From NCBI GenBank assembly GCA_933228675.1, contig OW121743.1:85460938-85524937 (forward strand): DNA of 64,000 nucleotides, written 5' to 3'. This document shows, one piece after another, positions 1 through 11,214 of this stretch. This stretch comes from Stomorhina lunata (lineage: Eukaryota > Arthropoda > Insecta > Diptera > Rhiniidae). Position numbers and translations under genes: made by a program. The notes below the pieces were generated by a model that saw only the letters and a program-made list of their open reading frames with translations, searched no databases and had not been told where the DNA came from. Every line of letters starts with the position of its first letter. Position 1 is the first letter of the stretch.

Positions 1-410
1 TAAAAATTTTTATCTTCGGATATACGAATGTTTTTGTTTCGGCTCATTTAGGTTAGCTTTTGGTAGATCTTATATGAGAGCTATCGTGATAAACATACCG
101 ATTTGGAGAAATTTAATTCAACAATATCTAGACTGAATATATTGTAAATATCGTAATTTGTATGACTATTAGAGGTCAATATTTCATTTCTAGGAAGTCA
201 CTTTCTTTTATTGCATTACGGATTATATTGTTATGGGTCTTTTGCATCTTATGGTCAATCCAGTTCCCTTCATGTCGTTGGATGTTACGATCAGAAGGAT
301 ATTGATTTGTTTGTGACCAAAGGCAAATATATACTAAAGTGATATACAAACCATATCAACTCTTATAAAGCGATCTCTGAGGAAGTTCGATATAAATCGA
401 GAGAAGTAAA
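1..410. other. Unique AT-rich sequence, no gene seen
   Basis: No convincing reading frame, RNA gene or repeat was recognised here. The stretch ends where the first Helentron-like element begins. Confidence 0.5.
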
Positions 411-1134
411 AAACAAGTAAGAAAGTGCTACAGTCGGTCAAGCCCGATCATACGATACCCTTCACCACTAAGGTCAAAGGTGTTCTTTTTTGTGTATAAA
501 TTCAAATATTTCCTAAATTTTGCCATCATACAAACAAAAGCTTTTTCCGTCCATTTGGACTTATATAAGAGCTATGGTCAAATGTGGACCGATTATCTGC
601 AAATTTGGCAAATTGATTACAGTTTTTACAAAAATTATGCGTGCAAAAAATAAACTCAAAATCCTCATTATCTTCAGATTTACAAGCGTTTTAGTGATTT
701 TGTCTCATTTTGTGCTTTTTGACAAAAGAATTTATATGGGTGATATGGTCAAATGTGGACCGATTTCAACGAAATTTGGTACAGCAGCATTTTTTCAAAT
801 TTCATGAAAAAATATTACTATTTGTGGCCAAAAAATCAATTCCGAGGTTCCAAGATATTGGACTTCAGAAGCCATGGGCCTACTATCAAAAAAATTATCT
901 ATGCAAAATTTCATCAAATTATCTTTTCTTTGATTACATGGTTTACATGAGGGTCCAGCCAGCCGTACAACTAGACGGACGGACGAACTGACTGACATCG
1001 TTAAATCGACTCAGAAAGTTATTCAAAGCCTATTGATATACTAAAAGGTGGGTCTAAGACAAATATTTCTATGCGTTACATACATCAGCACAAACATAAA
1101 ATAGCCTTTTCACCTATGGTGGTGAAGGGTATAA
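411..1134 (-). mobile_element. DINE-1/Helentron-like non-autonomous element, copy H1
   Basis: Non-coding mobile repeat. Strand follows the DINE-1 convention: 5' end with the ATACCCTTCACCACC hairpin, 3' end with the ACTTGTTTT terminus. Read on the plus strand, it opens with AAACAAGTAAGAAAGTGCTA. Next comes a short stem-loop (GTCGG-TCAAGC-CCGA, last base mutated) and a first ATACCCTTCACCAC box. The other end carries the inverted box GGTGGTGAAGGGTAT, preceded by a GGAC-rich microsatellite-like stretch. That order (subterminal inverted repeats, microsatellite, stem-loop near one end) is what is known for Drosophila DINE-1/INE-1. The class assignment is inference; the repeat family is directly visible because it recurs about fifteen times in this window. 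Short open frames inside it are not conserved between copies and are not genes. Confidence 0.8.
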
Positions 1135-2040
1135 CAATTGTTTAATACACAGAATCCCTTGCTGATCGTCAGTAGTTACAGTAGTCCCAAATGTGATGTT
1201 ATAAGGTTTAAAACTTTTGAAAATTCAAATTCTTACTAAAAAATCTTATTAAAAATTTGCCTAACAAAAGATTCTTAGACCTCGACTTTCTTTAAATAAA
1301 TTAATAATTCTGGCATCATGCCAGAACAAAAGAGTTTTGTTTAAAAAAATTTACTGCTTCCTTGAAAAAAGATTCTTTTTTGTAAAAAAAAAAATAAACA
1401 TAAAAATTATGATTATTGTTTGTTTTTATACCCAATGTCTATATAAAAAAGGACGTCAACCACTTTTTATTACATAAAAATATGAAATTCTGTGTTCAAA
1501 TAAATTCTGACGCCAAACTACCTGACGCAAAAATCAACAGCAAGAATCAACCTTAAAATTCAAAAGAGACAATAGAAAGCAAGATCAACAAAACGATCAA
1601 ATCAAATATATTATGTGGGTGTACTAAAGCAACAACAAATACAAATGTATGGCCAATAAGTCCACTTGCTTTCCAAAACCCTAAAGTAACTTCTTACAAT
1701 TCACAAAAAGACCTAAAGGCAACATAAAAACCATTAAACTTTTAAACATAAGAAAGACATTCATCTCAAGTTTAAGTACTTGTTGCATTTCCTTTTGTTT
1801 TGTGTATGAGTATTAAATGATCAGTGGAGAATGATCAGCGTTTTATATCGGAGTTTAAAACTCAAAACCTTAACAAATTCACGCAATAAAACAATGTTTT
1901 GAAACTGAGATTCAAGACCAGAATACTAATTGCCACGAGTTGGCTTAGAGGCAAAAGAGATTCAATAAAGATCATTATGATGATGATCATCATCATCATC
2001 ACTATCATTCAGACGTCAGCAGTAAATAACAGACAAGTGG
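1135..2040. other. Unique sequence with a short GAT/ATC microsatellite
   Basis: No gene seen. A trinucleotide run of GAT/ATC repeats lies at about 1977-2004, just before the next mobile element. Confidence 0.5.
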
Positions 2041-2561
2041 CCTCTACTGTTTATGTCATTTCTGGCTGAGGACTTGATATGGTTGCTAGGGTCAATTGTG
2101 GACCGATTATTACCAAATTTCGGTAAACGATTTATATTTACAAAATATGTAATTATCTTTAAATTTATAAGCGTTTTTGTGATTTTGCAGGTATTTAAAA
2201 GACTTTTGAGAATGTGTCCAGTATTGGAGGTATGGTCAAATATGGACCGGTTACTATAAAACAATATTTCGGGAAGGCATCCCTATGGGAGCTACCCGAA
2301 ATAGTTATCCGGTTTGTATAGGGATCATTCTTGTTCAAAAATATGAATCTCTGACAAATTTCAATGAATTATCTTTGAAGTTAAAACCTGTAATTCGATA
2401 ACAAGCCAGTCAGCCGAATGGACATCGTTAAATGAACTCAGAAAGTGATTCTGAGTGGATTGGTATATTAAAAGGCCGTTCTCAAACCAATATTTCTATG
2501 CGTTACAGACATCAGCACAAACCCAATGTACCCTTTTCACTTATGGTGGTGAAGGTCATAC
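2041..2561 (-). mobile_element. Helentron-like element, variant subfamily, copy H2 (truncated)
   Basis: The right end has the family signature (TATGGTGGTGAAGG preceded by the conserved CATCAGCACAAAC block). The body differs from the main subfamily but matches the copy at 8307-8866 in opposite orientation, including a TCGGTAAACGATTT-type block and a GGAAGGCATCCCTATGGGAG-type block. The other terminus (stem-loop and AACAAGTAAG) is missing, so the copy is truncated. Confidence 0.7.
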
Positions 2562-2864
2562 AAATAGAATTTATGTATAAGAATATTACTTCGAAAAATT
2601 TCCTATATAAATATTTTGAATAAATAACACTTTTTTACACTAAAAAAAAACTCGGGAAACGACCTAGCTTGGGTTATAGGCCTTATGGAGAACATGACAA
2701 ATCGTGCAAAAAAATTTCAGAAATAAGTCTAAATTTAAGAGTTATATGCAAAAAAAAAAATAAGTTTGCATCCGATTTTATTTTTTTTTTTTTGAATCAT
2801 TTATAAATAAAAAGTGTTTTTTTGTAAAAAAATATCTAAAAATGAAACAAAATTTGTACATTTT
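2562..2864. other. Unique AT-rich spacer
   Basis: Contains several A and T homopolymer tracts. No gene or family repeat recognised. Confidence 0.45.
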
Positions 2865-3660
2865 TATACCCTTCACCACCATAGCTGGAAAAGTGTATTA
2901 TAAGTTTTTGCTGATGTATGTAACGCATAGAAATATTTGTCTTAGACCCACCTTTTAGTATAAAAATAGGCTTAGAATCACTTTCAGAGTCTATTTAGCG
3001 ATGTCAGTCCGTCCGTCCGTCCGGCGGGCTGACTGGACCCCCATGTAATCAAAGTACAGGTAACAATTCTAAAGATAATTTGATGAAGTTTGGCACAGAT
3101 CATTTTTTTGATAGTGGGACTTTGGCTTTTGAAATTGGTCGAAATCGGTCCATTATTTATGACACCTCCTATAGGTCTCACTTCCCGGAATTGATATATT
3201 GGCCACAAATATCAATATGTTTTCATTAAACTTACAACAAATACTACTTATGTAAACCAAAATCACTGTGCCAAATTTCGTTGAAATCGGTCCACATTTG
3301 ACCATAGCTCCCATACAAACTCTTCTGTCAAAACGCACTAAATGATACAAAAATCATTAAAACGCTCGTACATCTGAAGATAATGAGAATTTTGGTTTTA
3401 TTTTTTGCATACATAATTTTTGTAAACTGTAATCAATTTGCCAAATTTCGAGATAATCGGTCCACATTTGACCCTAGCTCTCATATAAGCCCAAATGACG
3501 GAAACAGCTTAAATATACATATAACTTTTGAGCAAATGTTTGTATGATGGCAAAATTTAGCAAATATTTGTCTATATACAGGAAAAAGAATACCTTTCCC
3601 TTAGTGGTAAAGGGTATTGTATGGTCGGGCTTGACCGACTATAGCACTTTCTTACTTGTT
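2865..3660 (+). mobile_element. DINE-1/Helentron-like element, copy H3
   Basis: Near full-length, in the canonical orientation. It starts with ATACCCTTCACCACCATAG and a weak hairpin, then the conserved GTAACGCATAGAAATATTTG block. The GTCCGTCCGTCCG microsatellite is at about 3008-3022. A body with 'ATCGGTCCACATTTGACC'-type motifs occurs twice. It ends with GGGTATTGTATG, a GTCGGGCTTGACCGAC stem-loop and the terminal ACTTTCTTACTTGTT. It is inverted relative to H1. Confidence 0.82.
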
Positions 3661-4079
3661 TTTACTCTAGTATTTTTTAATGGTTATTCTTATATAAAAG
3701 CTCATAATAGTTTACATCAGTATAGGAAGAGAATTCAGTTCCTAATAAAACTTTTTTTTAACTTTTCGGATCAAACGGAAAACCTAAAATGTTATTAAGC
3801 TTTTCATAAATCGACTAGGCCACGTACTACGTAGTAACATGGAAACAGTATTTTGCGAATATCTCGAAATTTTGCACGTGTTTCGAAAACTTTGAAGTGG
3901 GTGTTATGGGCCAAAGTGAGGACACACAAAAACGAAAGTTTTCGAAACACGTGCAAAATTTCCAGATATTCGCAAAATACGGTTTCCGGGTAGTTCATAG
4001 TACCCCCAACTCTCTCATTTACAGAGCTATTTTAAATTACAAGTTGTAAGCATAGGGCTTATATGCATACAGCGTACTA

Positions 4080-5455
4080 CTCGAAATTTTGCACATGTTT
4101 CGAAAACTTTGAAAATGGTTTTTGTATGTCCTCACCTGGGCTTATAACCCCACAAGTTCGCTTTCCAAGTTTTTACAAAAGTTGCTCATTTGTAACACTG
4201 TGTAATATTTCCAGATAATCAGCCATATTATGTAGTACTAGAGTAAAGAAATTGTGATTTCTTTAATCTAGTACAAACTGTCGTAGTCGAAGATACGACT
4301 TCTACAACCTTAATAAGGCAGAATAAATTCTGTATCGAAAAATTTACCCCTAAACATTTTTTAAGAATTCAATATAACAAAACTTAACTATATTATTTTA
4401 AGAAAAATTATAAATTTACCTTATGAAAATTTTCATTTCCGTTTTAATACAAGATTTTCAACACTTGTCAATATTTTGCACGAACTTAGATCCATACTTT
4501 TATGTGGGGTTTACATAACTCAAGCGGCCGGCGATTGAGTGAAATTTACATGTGTTTTGTTATTGTAACAAAAACAAAATACATGTAAATTTCACTCAAT
4601 CGTCAGCCGCTTGAGTTATATAAATCGCACATTAATTTAAAAAACACTTTTTTTGTCATATTTGTAAGCTTACAAACACAAACAAAAGCTTAAATATTGA
4701 GGAATTTTACTCTGATTTTATTTTTTTGCTTTTTATTACCAAAAAACTCAAACACTATCACTTTTCTCAACTGCAAAAACAACAACAACAAATAAACAAA
4801 CACAAAATAGATAAACAAAGCAATAGCAATGACCGGCTAAAAAATTGCATACATTTTTAATAAAACTTTATCAACAATTTTCTTATATTTACAATAAATT
4901 TTTTAGGAAAATTTTTACACACTCTTATTAATTAACACTTTTATTTTAAATTTATGCAAAAATTTTCGAATTTCCATCACTATTTCCATAAGAAAACTGT
5001 AAATTTCTATCGACATTTCTTTTGTCGAACGGAACCGTGAAAAATTGCGCGTAAACTGAGTTTTTGGGAGAGCGAAAATTGTAAATACAATTGTAATAAG
5101 AGAATTTAAAATAGGAAACAAAAGTGCATTGCGTAAAGAGATTAGGCAATTGCCAATTGCTCTGAATTTAAAATTTGTGAAATGTAAGTAAAAGGAACAG
5201 GAAACTAATTGACAAATTATATACATTAATAAAATAAGTATTAGGTAAATATTTCCTGCAAATCCATAAATGGCCTAATATAGGAGCTACTATTAAATAT
5301 GGACCGATTTTAACATAATTTGGTAAAATACAAATTTTAAAATTTTTTTGATAACTTTTATAAAATGTTTATATCTCAAAAATCAAATTGAATGATTAGC
5401 TTTTACTACCGCCTATAAAGAAGTGTTTAAGCCAAGATTTTCTTAAAATTAAAAT
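4080..5455 (+). repeat. Left arm of the long inverted repeat
   Basis: About 1.37 kb. It is the reverse complement of about 6740-8007 with scattered mismatches and indels. It is longer than the right arm chiefly because a 129-bp MITE has inserted at 4503-4631. The open frames near 4915-5226 on the minus strand are not preserved in the other arm, so I do not call them genes. Confidence 0.75.
4503..4631. mobile_element. 129-bp palindromic MITE, copy 1 (TTA target duplication)
   Basis: A nearly perfect palindrome. Both halves carry TCAAGCGGC..GATTGAGTGAAATTTACATG in inverted orientation around a centre of TGTTATTGTAACA. The ends are TGTGGGG and CGCACA, the latter a mutated CCCCACA. It is flanked on both sides by TTA (4500-4502 and 4632-4634). 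A second copy of identical length lies at 47444-47572. A 3-bp TTA/TWA duplication is typical of PIF/Harbinger MITEs, which is the inferred class. The right arm of the long inverted repeat lacks this insertion and so provides an empty site. Confidence 0.85.
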
Positions 5456-5459
5456 GAAA

Positions 5460-5483
5460 TTTTGGTGAGCTAGCTCACCAAAA
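5460..5483. repeat. 24-bp perfect palindrome at arm/spacer boundary
   Basis: A self-complementary stretch centred on GAGCTAGCTC with TTTTGGT and ACCAAAA outer parts. It sits exactly where the left arm's similarity to the right arm ends. Confidence 0.8.
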
Positions 5484-5485
5484 CT

Positions 5486-6402
5486 TTGTAAAAACATTCT
5501 TCATTTCTGGGAAAATTTTGGTATTGAAATTGGGCAAAATCGGTCAACATTCCCGGTATAACCTCGCCTAGGCTAATCGCTTATTTGTTAATAAATAACA
5601 AACTATTATAGCTATGATGATATGGTATATGGAAGTTTTACACAAGCCCTAGGCAGCATTTAAAATTTCATTAAAATCGGTTCACATTTTGGGATAGCTC
5701 CTATACAACAAACTTACGAAAACAGCCTTAATTTCACCTAAAATACACTTAAATGCCAATAAATCTATAAATAAAACTATAATAGATATAACCACTAAAT
5801 TCAGCACAAGGGAGTCTTATGTCCATGCCAGCCAGTATGCAAAATTTTGTCACAATCGGTAACCATTTGACCCATAAGCTTCCATATAAAAAACTTACGG
5901 GAACACAAAAATACACAGATAAAAGCGCGATAGCTCCTTAACTACAATAGCTAGAGAGACAAAATTTTACAAAAGAATTTTTGATATGTTATAAAAGTTG
6001 TGTACTGAAAATGGGCGAAATTGGTTCACATTTAGTTAGAGCTCCCATATAACCCTGCCCCGGGAATCACATTTGTGCTGATAAATTGAAAACAATTGTA
6101 ATATCTATGACAACTAGATTAAGAACAGAGAGCCTACTATCAAAAAAATGATATGTGCCAAATTTTATCAAATTATCGTTAGAATTTCGACCTGTACTTT
6201 GATTACATGGTTTACATGGGGGTCCAGCCAGCCGTCCAGACAGACGGATGGACGGACTAACTCGTTAAATCAACTCAGAAAAGGAATCTAAGCCTGTTGG
6301 TATACTAAAATGTGGGTCTAAGATAAATATTTCTTTGCGTTATATGTATACATCAGCACGGACTTATAATACCCTTTCCACCTATGGTGGTGAAGGGTAT
6401 AA
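5486..6402 (-). mobile_element. Degenerate Helentron-like sequence, copy H4
   Basis: The last 280 bases are canonical: the TACTATCAAAAAAATGATATGTGCC block, GACGGATGGACGGAC microsatellite and terminal CCTATGGTGGTGAAGGGTAT. The first 600 bases contain only scattered family motifs such as ATCGGTTCACATTT and GAGCTCCCATATAA, so this end is old or composite. It occupies the spacer of the long inverted repeat. Confidence 0.6.
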
Positions 6403-6645
6403 TCACTTGTATAAACTGTAATCAATTTGCCAAATTTCGAGATAATAAGTGTACATTTGACCCTAGCTCTCATATAAGTCCAAATGATTGAAACAGCTTA
6501 AATATATAAGTTTTGAGAAAATGTTTGTGTTATGGCAAAATTTAACAAATATTTGTCTTTATACAAGAAAAAGAACACCTTTGACCTTAGTGGTGAAGGG
6601 TATCGTTGGTCGTGTTTGACCAACTATTGCTCTTTCTTACTTGTT
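6403..6645 (+). mobile_element. Helentron-like element fragment, copy H5 (5'-truncated)
   Basis: Begins inside the family body (TGTAAACTGTAATCAATTTG-type block) and runs to the canonical 3' end with GGGTATCGTTGG, a stem-loop and TCTTTCTTACTTGTT. It abuts H4 in opposite orientation, giving an inverted junction at about 6402. Confidence 0.75.
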
Positions 6646-6739
6646 GATTTTATTTATTTTGGTTGTTGGTATCTTATGGTATGTATTAAGTATTAAAGAG
6701 CTCTGATGATGATCAATAAAAGAAATCTGGCAATTTTGT

Positions 6740-8007
6740 TCCCATTTTAAGAAAATCTTGGCTTAAACACTTTGTTATAGGCGACAGTAAAAGTTGATCA
6801 TTCAATTTGATTTTTAAAATATAAACAGTTTATGTAAAAGTTATCAAAAGATGTGAAAATTTGTAGTTTACCAAATTATGTTAAAATTGCTATACATATA
6901 TTTGATAATAGCTCCCATACTAGACCATTTATGGATTTGCAGGAAATAATTCTTATGTAATTTGTCAATTAGTTTCCTGATCCTTTTACTTAGATTTCAC
7001 AAATTTTAAATTCCGAGCAATTGACAATTACCTAATCTCTTTACGCAATGCTCTTTTGTTTCCTATTTAAATTTCTCTTATTTCAATTGCATTTACAATT
7101 TTCGTTCTCCCAAAAATTCAGTTTACGCGCAATTTCTTCACGGTTCTGTTCGAAAATAGAAATGTCGTTAGAAATTTACAGTTTTCTTATGAAAATAGTG
7201 ATGGAAATTTGAAAATTTTTGCATAAATTTACAATAAAAGTGTTAATTTATAAGTGTGTTTAAAATTTTTTTTAAAAAGTTTATTGTAAATATAAGAAAA
7301 TTGGTGATAAAGTTTGATTAAAAATGTATGAATTTTTTTAGCCGGTCATTGCTGTTGCTTTGTTTATCTATTTTTGTTTGTTTATTTGTTGTTGTTTTTT
7401 TTGCAGTTAAGAGAAGTGTTAGTGTTTGAGTTTTTTGGTATTAAAAAGCAAAAAATAAAACAAAAGCAGTGTAAAATAGCTCAAAATATATAGCTTTTGT
7501 TTGTGTTTGTAAGCTTAAAACAATGAAAAAAGGTTATTAAAAGTGTTTTTTTTTATAATTTAAAATTACATGAAATAAAATATATTGATCTGCGTTTATA
7601 TAAATTATTAAGAAGTGTTGAAAATCTTGTATTAAAACGGAAATTGAAATTTTCATAAGGTAAATTTATAATTTTTCTTAAAAAGTTGTAGGTAGTTAAC
7701 TTTTAATATATTGAATTTTAAAAAATGTTTAAAGGCAAATTTTTGTATACAGAATTTATTCAGCCTAATTACGGGTATAGAGTCGTATCTTCGACTACGA
7801 TAGTTAGTACTAGATTAAAGAAATCATCAACACAACTTCAATAATCTAGTACTACCTAATATGGCTGCTTATCTAGAAATATTACACAGTGTTACAAATG
7901 AGCAACTTTTGTAAAAACTTGGAAGCCTAGGTAAGGACATGCAAAAAACATTTTCAAAGTTTTCGAAACACATGCAAAATTTCGAAATATTCGCAAAATA
8001 TTGTTTT
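6740..8007 (-). repeat. Right arm of the long inverted repeat
   Basis: Reverse complement of the left arm without the MITE. It ends in the GCGAATAT-type terminal motif at about 8005 and runs directly into the 31-bp tandem array. Confidence 0.75.
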
Positions 8008-8010
8008 CGC

Positions 8011-8306
8011 TTAAATTTTCTATAGAAAAGTTGGCGATCGCCTTAATTTTCTATAGAAAAGTTGGCGATCGCCTTAATTTTCTATAAAAAAGTTGGCGAT
8101 CGCCTTAATTTTCTATAAAAAAGTTGGCGATCGCTTTAATTTTCTATAGAAAAGTTGGCGATCGCCTTAATTTGCAATAGAAAAGCTGGCGATCGCCTTA
8201 ATTTTCTATAGAAAAGTGTGCGATCGCCTTAATTTTCTATAGAAAAGTTGGCGATCGCCTTAATTTTCCATAGAAAAGTTGGCGATCGCCTTAATTTTCT
8301 ATAGAA
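8011..8306. repeat. 31-bp tandem array with GGCGATCGCC box
   Basis: About nine and a half copies of a 31-bp unit: a TTAATTTTCTATAGAAAA part followed by a GTTGGCGATCGCC part. Each unit holds two palindromes, TTTTCTATAGAAAA and GGCGATCGCC. The first is the same core found in all the large minisatellites further right; the second is specific to this array. Sequence drift is low. The array lies between the end of the long inverted repeat and the microsatellite region of Helentron-like copy H6. Confidence 0.92.
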
Positions 8307-8866
8307 ACTATGTCCGTTCGGCTGGCTTGTTATCAAAGTACAGGTCCTAACTTCAAAGATAATTTAATGAAATTTGTCCGAGATTCATATTTTTGTCCAA
8401 GGATGATCCCTTTACAAATCGGATTACTATTTCGGGTACCTCCCATAGTGATGCCTTACCGAAATATAATTTTTGGCTCGTTACACCCACAAATTTTATT
8501 GTATTATAATAACGTTCGGCATGAATATTGTTATGGTAAACTGTACCTAATTTTGTAGAAATCGGATCATATCTGACCATATACAAATACTAGACACATT
8601 CTCAAAAGTCTTTTTTACAAAAGCTCAAAAATGCTTATAAATCTTAAGATAACTGCATATTTTGTAAGTAAAAATCGATAACCGAAATTCGATAACAACT
8701 TTTCCGCAATTGTATCAAGTCCTCAGCAGGAAATGACATAAATCTGCTAAAATTTCGAAATTTAAAAAAAAAAGGAAAACTTTTTGATTGTTGATCCATA
8801 TATGACGTTAGTAGTGCAGGGTATCATATAGCCGGACAAGACCGACTATAGCTTTTATTACTTGTT
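8307..8866 (+). mobile_element. Helentron-like element, variant subfamily, copy H6 (5'-truncated)
   Basis: Starts in the GTCCGTTCGGCTGGC microsatellite region and ends with a stem-loop (CCGGACAAGACCG-like) and CTTTTATTACTTGTTT. It shares its body with H2 at 2041-2561, and together they define a second subfamily. The expected 5' third is absent; the 31-bp array occupies that position. Confidence 0.75.
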
Positions 8867-9339
8867 TAAAAAAAATAATTGATTTTTCATATAAATTTGA
8901 TACGTTAGATTTCTAACTAAAGAAGGCCGCCTATGCATGGCATATAAATTTATCATACGATCGGCCGTAGTTCATTAAATAAGACTCCAATTGAGAAAAA
9001 AGTTTAATTCTGGGATAATTTTTATTTTTTTTTTTTATCAAAAAACTGAAATCGCTCGTAGCTAGGCGAGAGCCTAGAAAAACATACAGAATTAACCATA
9101 AGCCAATTGTGAAGGGTATATAACGGGGATGGGCATGTGTGTTAGTAATATGAGCCATTTTTGGTTAACTTAAATATTATTTAAAGAGCCATAATAGTAA
9201 AGAGTTGGACAACTCAAAAAGAAGATTACCGATTAAATAAAAAGTCATAAAACGAAAGCCAAATTCCAATCGGTCTATAATATAGACTCTATATTTGTTT
9301 CAAGCTTCCAGACTCTTAAAATTGTTATTGCGTGTTGAT
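8867..9339. other. Unique sequence, no gene seen
   Basis: Contains one GAAGGGTATATAACG stretch near 9112 that resembles the Helentron-like terminal box, but nothing else supports a full element. Confidence 0.45.
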
Positions 9340-9874
9340 GCTCTAAACACATAGACAACAGCAGACAGCAAACAGCAATATGTCAAAAATAAAATCCATG
9401 TGTTTAAATGAAAACAACTTTTTTGACGACAGCGCAGCAGCACGACTGCACAACAGCATTTGCTGCTGCTGCCAACTTAGGCTAATTTCTATTTTGACAG
9501 GCAGCAACAAACAGATAAAGTATTGCCACTATGTATATAAATTAAAAACAATAAGAACAAAAAATTTTTTTTAATATTTGGCATAAACGAACATTACAAA
9601 ATTGAAGTAAAGGAAATGAATTTATTTGTCTTTTTTAGTTTTTCGTGATATTATTACATTTTTGATTAATAACTTTAATTTGATACATTATAAAATATAC
9701 ATGTGGCATCTCTAAAATTTGTATTGCTAAAATACTCAGCTGTTCATTATGATGTTTATAATGTTGTTGCTGCCTTCAAAATATTTATAAAGCTGACTTC
9801 AGAACAGCTTTTAAAGTTGACAGCATTTGAAGCCGTGAAGTTATGAAGTCTGCTGTCGTCTAAGTGTTTAGAGC
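9340..9874. repeat. Inverted repeat with 27-bp ends
   Basis: The ends at 9340-9366 and 9848-9874 are reverse complements over 27 bases with two or three mismatches (GCTCTAAACAC and GTGTTTAGAGC at the extremes). Both sides continue with GCAGACAGC / GCTGCTG-rich sequence that pairs only patchily. It may be a decayed non-autonomous DNA transposon. No coding sequence was recognised within. Confidence 0.55.
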
Positions 9875-9930
9875 TTGAAGGGTATCAAATACTGTAGCTT
9901 GATCGATTACAATGCTTTCATACTTGTTTT
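9875..9930 (+). mobile_element. Terminal remnant of a Helentron-like element, copy H7
   Basis: Matches the family 3' terminus in order: GAAGGGTATC, a degraded stem-loop (AGCTTGATCGATT), then CAATGCTTTCATACTTGTTTT. It lies immediately beside the inverted repeat at 9340-9874, which may have inserted next to or within the element. Confidence 0.5.
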
Positions 9931-11214
9931 ATATCAAGGTATTGCTTTAAAAATTTTCGCAACCGACTTTTTGGTCAATTATAGAATTTTGAATAGAATT
10001 TTATTAAAATAGGAGCGGGAACTAGAAACTATATATTCTTAAAACTTTTAACAAATATTTTTTAATTCATGAGTTTTTACAGTCCGATTTTATTCAAAAT
10101 AAAAAGTTTTTCAAACCAATCTTATAGAAATTGGTCTTCTCTGCTAATGAAATTAAAAATTTCTCCATGACCACTTGAGATGTGTGAGATGACTTAAATA
10201 AAATAATAAATTAAGAAGTTTTTTTACCTCAATAAAATATTGGTACTAGTTTCGGATTTCAGGTCGCAACAGTTGTAACGAGTAAGTAGCAGCCAAGAAA
10301 CTACAACTGAATTGTCTGAGTTTTATGATTATTTCTTGGTTGTCGTTAAACGATTTGCATAAACAAGACGAGCTATGGATAAATGGACGAATGGTTGAAT
10401 AGATGGATTTAATGCCAAGAATACTAATTACCTAAAATGAGGGTTATACATCGTAGTAATCTGAATTCCAAGCCAACTAAAAGATGATGTTTTTTTAAAA
10501 CGTTTTCTGATTGTTATTGAGAAAATGCTAAAAGATCATGATGATCTTGAGTTAAATTTTTAATTTTTTTTCATTTTATATTATTTTGACAAGACATTCA
10601 CTTTACACAGAGACAAAATATTTAAGTTGTGTATTTGTTTCGCAATCACACACGCCTTCTCATACAAATTGATTTAAGATTTGGGAATGATCGTGCAGAT
10701 CTTCTTTCTCATCGTCTCTTAATTCTTAATCTGTTTTAGTTTAATTTGTGGGAATTGTTTTCACTATTAATGATTATGGATAATGTTATTCCTTTGCTTT
10801 AGTTTAATTTTATTATAAAAATAAAAAGTCACATTTTATGTGCAAAACGTGAGGATGCCTTTTTTCCACAAATCAGTTAAAAAATCGGAGAAATAAATTT
10901 AACTTTACATTAAATATTTTGTTGTTTTGTAAATGAAGCCAAAACCAATTGAATTTTATGTTTAGTTGATATCTTTTGCCATTTGATTGGTTTATGGCGA
11001 AAGGCGATAGAGTAATGTCTTGATAAAACTTGTAACGATAATAAGATTGCACAGTGGTTTTAATGCTTGAGGTGGTAATTGTGGTTAATTATACACATAC
11101 TTAAGTATTTATAATATGAATGTACAAAATATGATATAACCTTAAAGAAGATGAATTTCTGATAATAAAACTTTTCTAAAAAAATTTTTGAAATAATTAT
11201 TTTTTTCGATACAC
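9931..11214. other. Unique AT-rich sequence, no gene seen
   Basis: No supported coding region, RNA gene or recognised repeat. Confidence 0.45.

Larger units (their letters stand above)
3838..8007. mobile_element. Long inverted-repeat (foldback-type) unit, about 4.2 kb
   Basis: Two arms are reverse complements of each other along most of their length: left about 4080-5455, right about 6740-8007. Matching landmarks include CGTAGTCGAAGATACGACTT (left, near 4270) and AGTCGTATCTTCGACTACGA (right, near 7783). Another pair is GTGTTTAAGCCAAGATTTTC (left, near 5424) and GAAAATCTTGGCTTAAACAC (right, near 6752). A roughly 53-bp terminal motif with GTATTTTGCGAATAT and TTGCACGTGTTTCGAAAAC occurs at the right end. 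On the left it occurs three times (3841-3893, inverted at 3933-3989, again from about 4080), so the left end is rearranged. The spacer holds degenerate Helentron-like sequence. No transposase is encoded. It could be a foldback transposon or a plain inverted duplication. Confidence 0.75.

Noticed and set aside
4915..5226. 103-codon minus-strand frame in the left inverted-repeat arm
   Set aside because: The matching segment of the right arm is interrupted, and the product resembles no known family.
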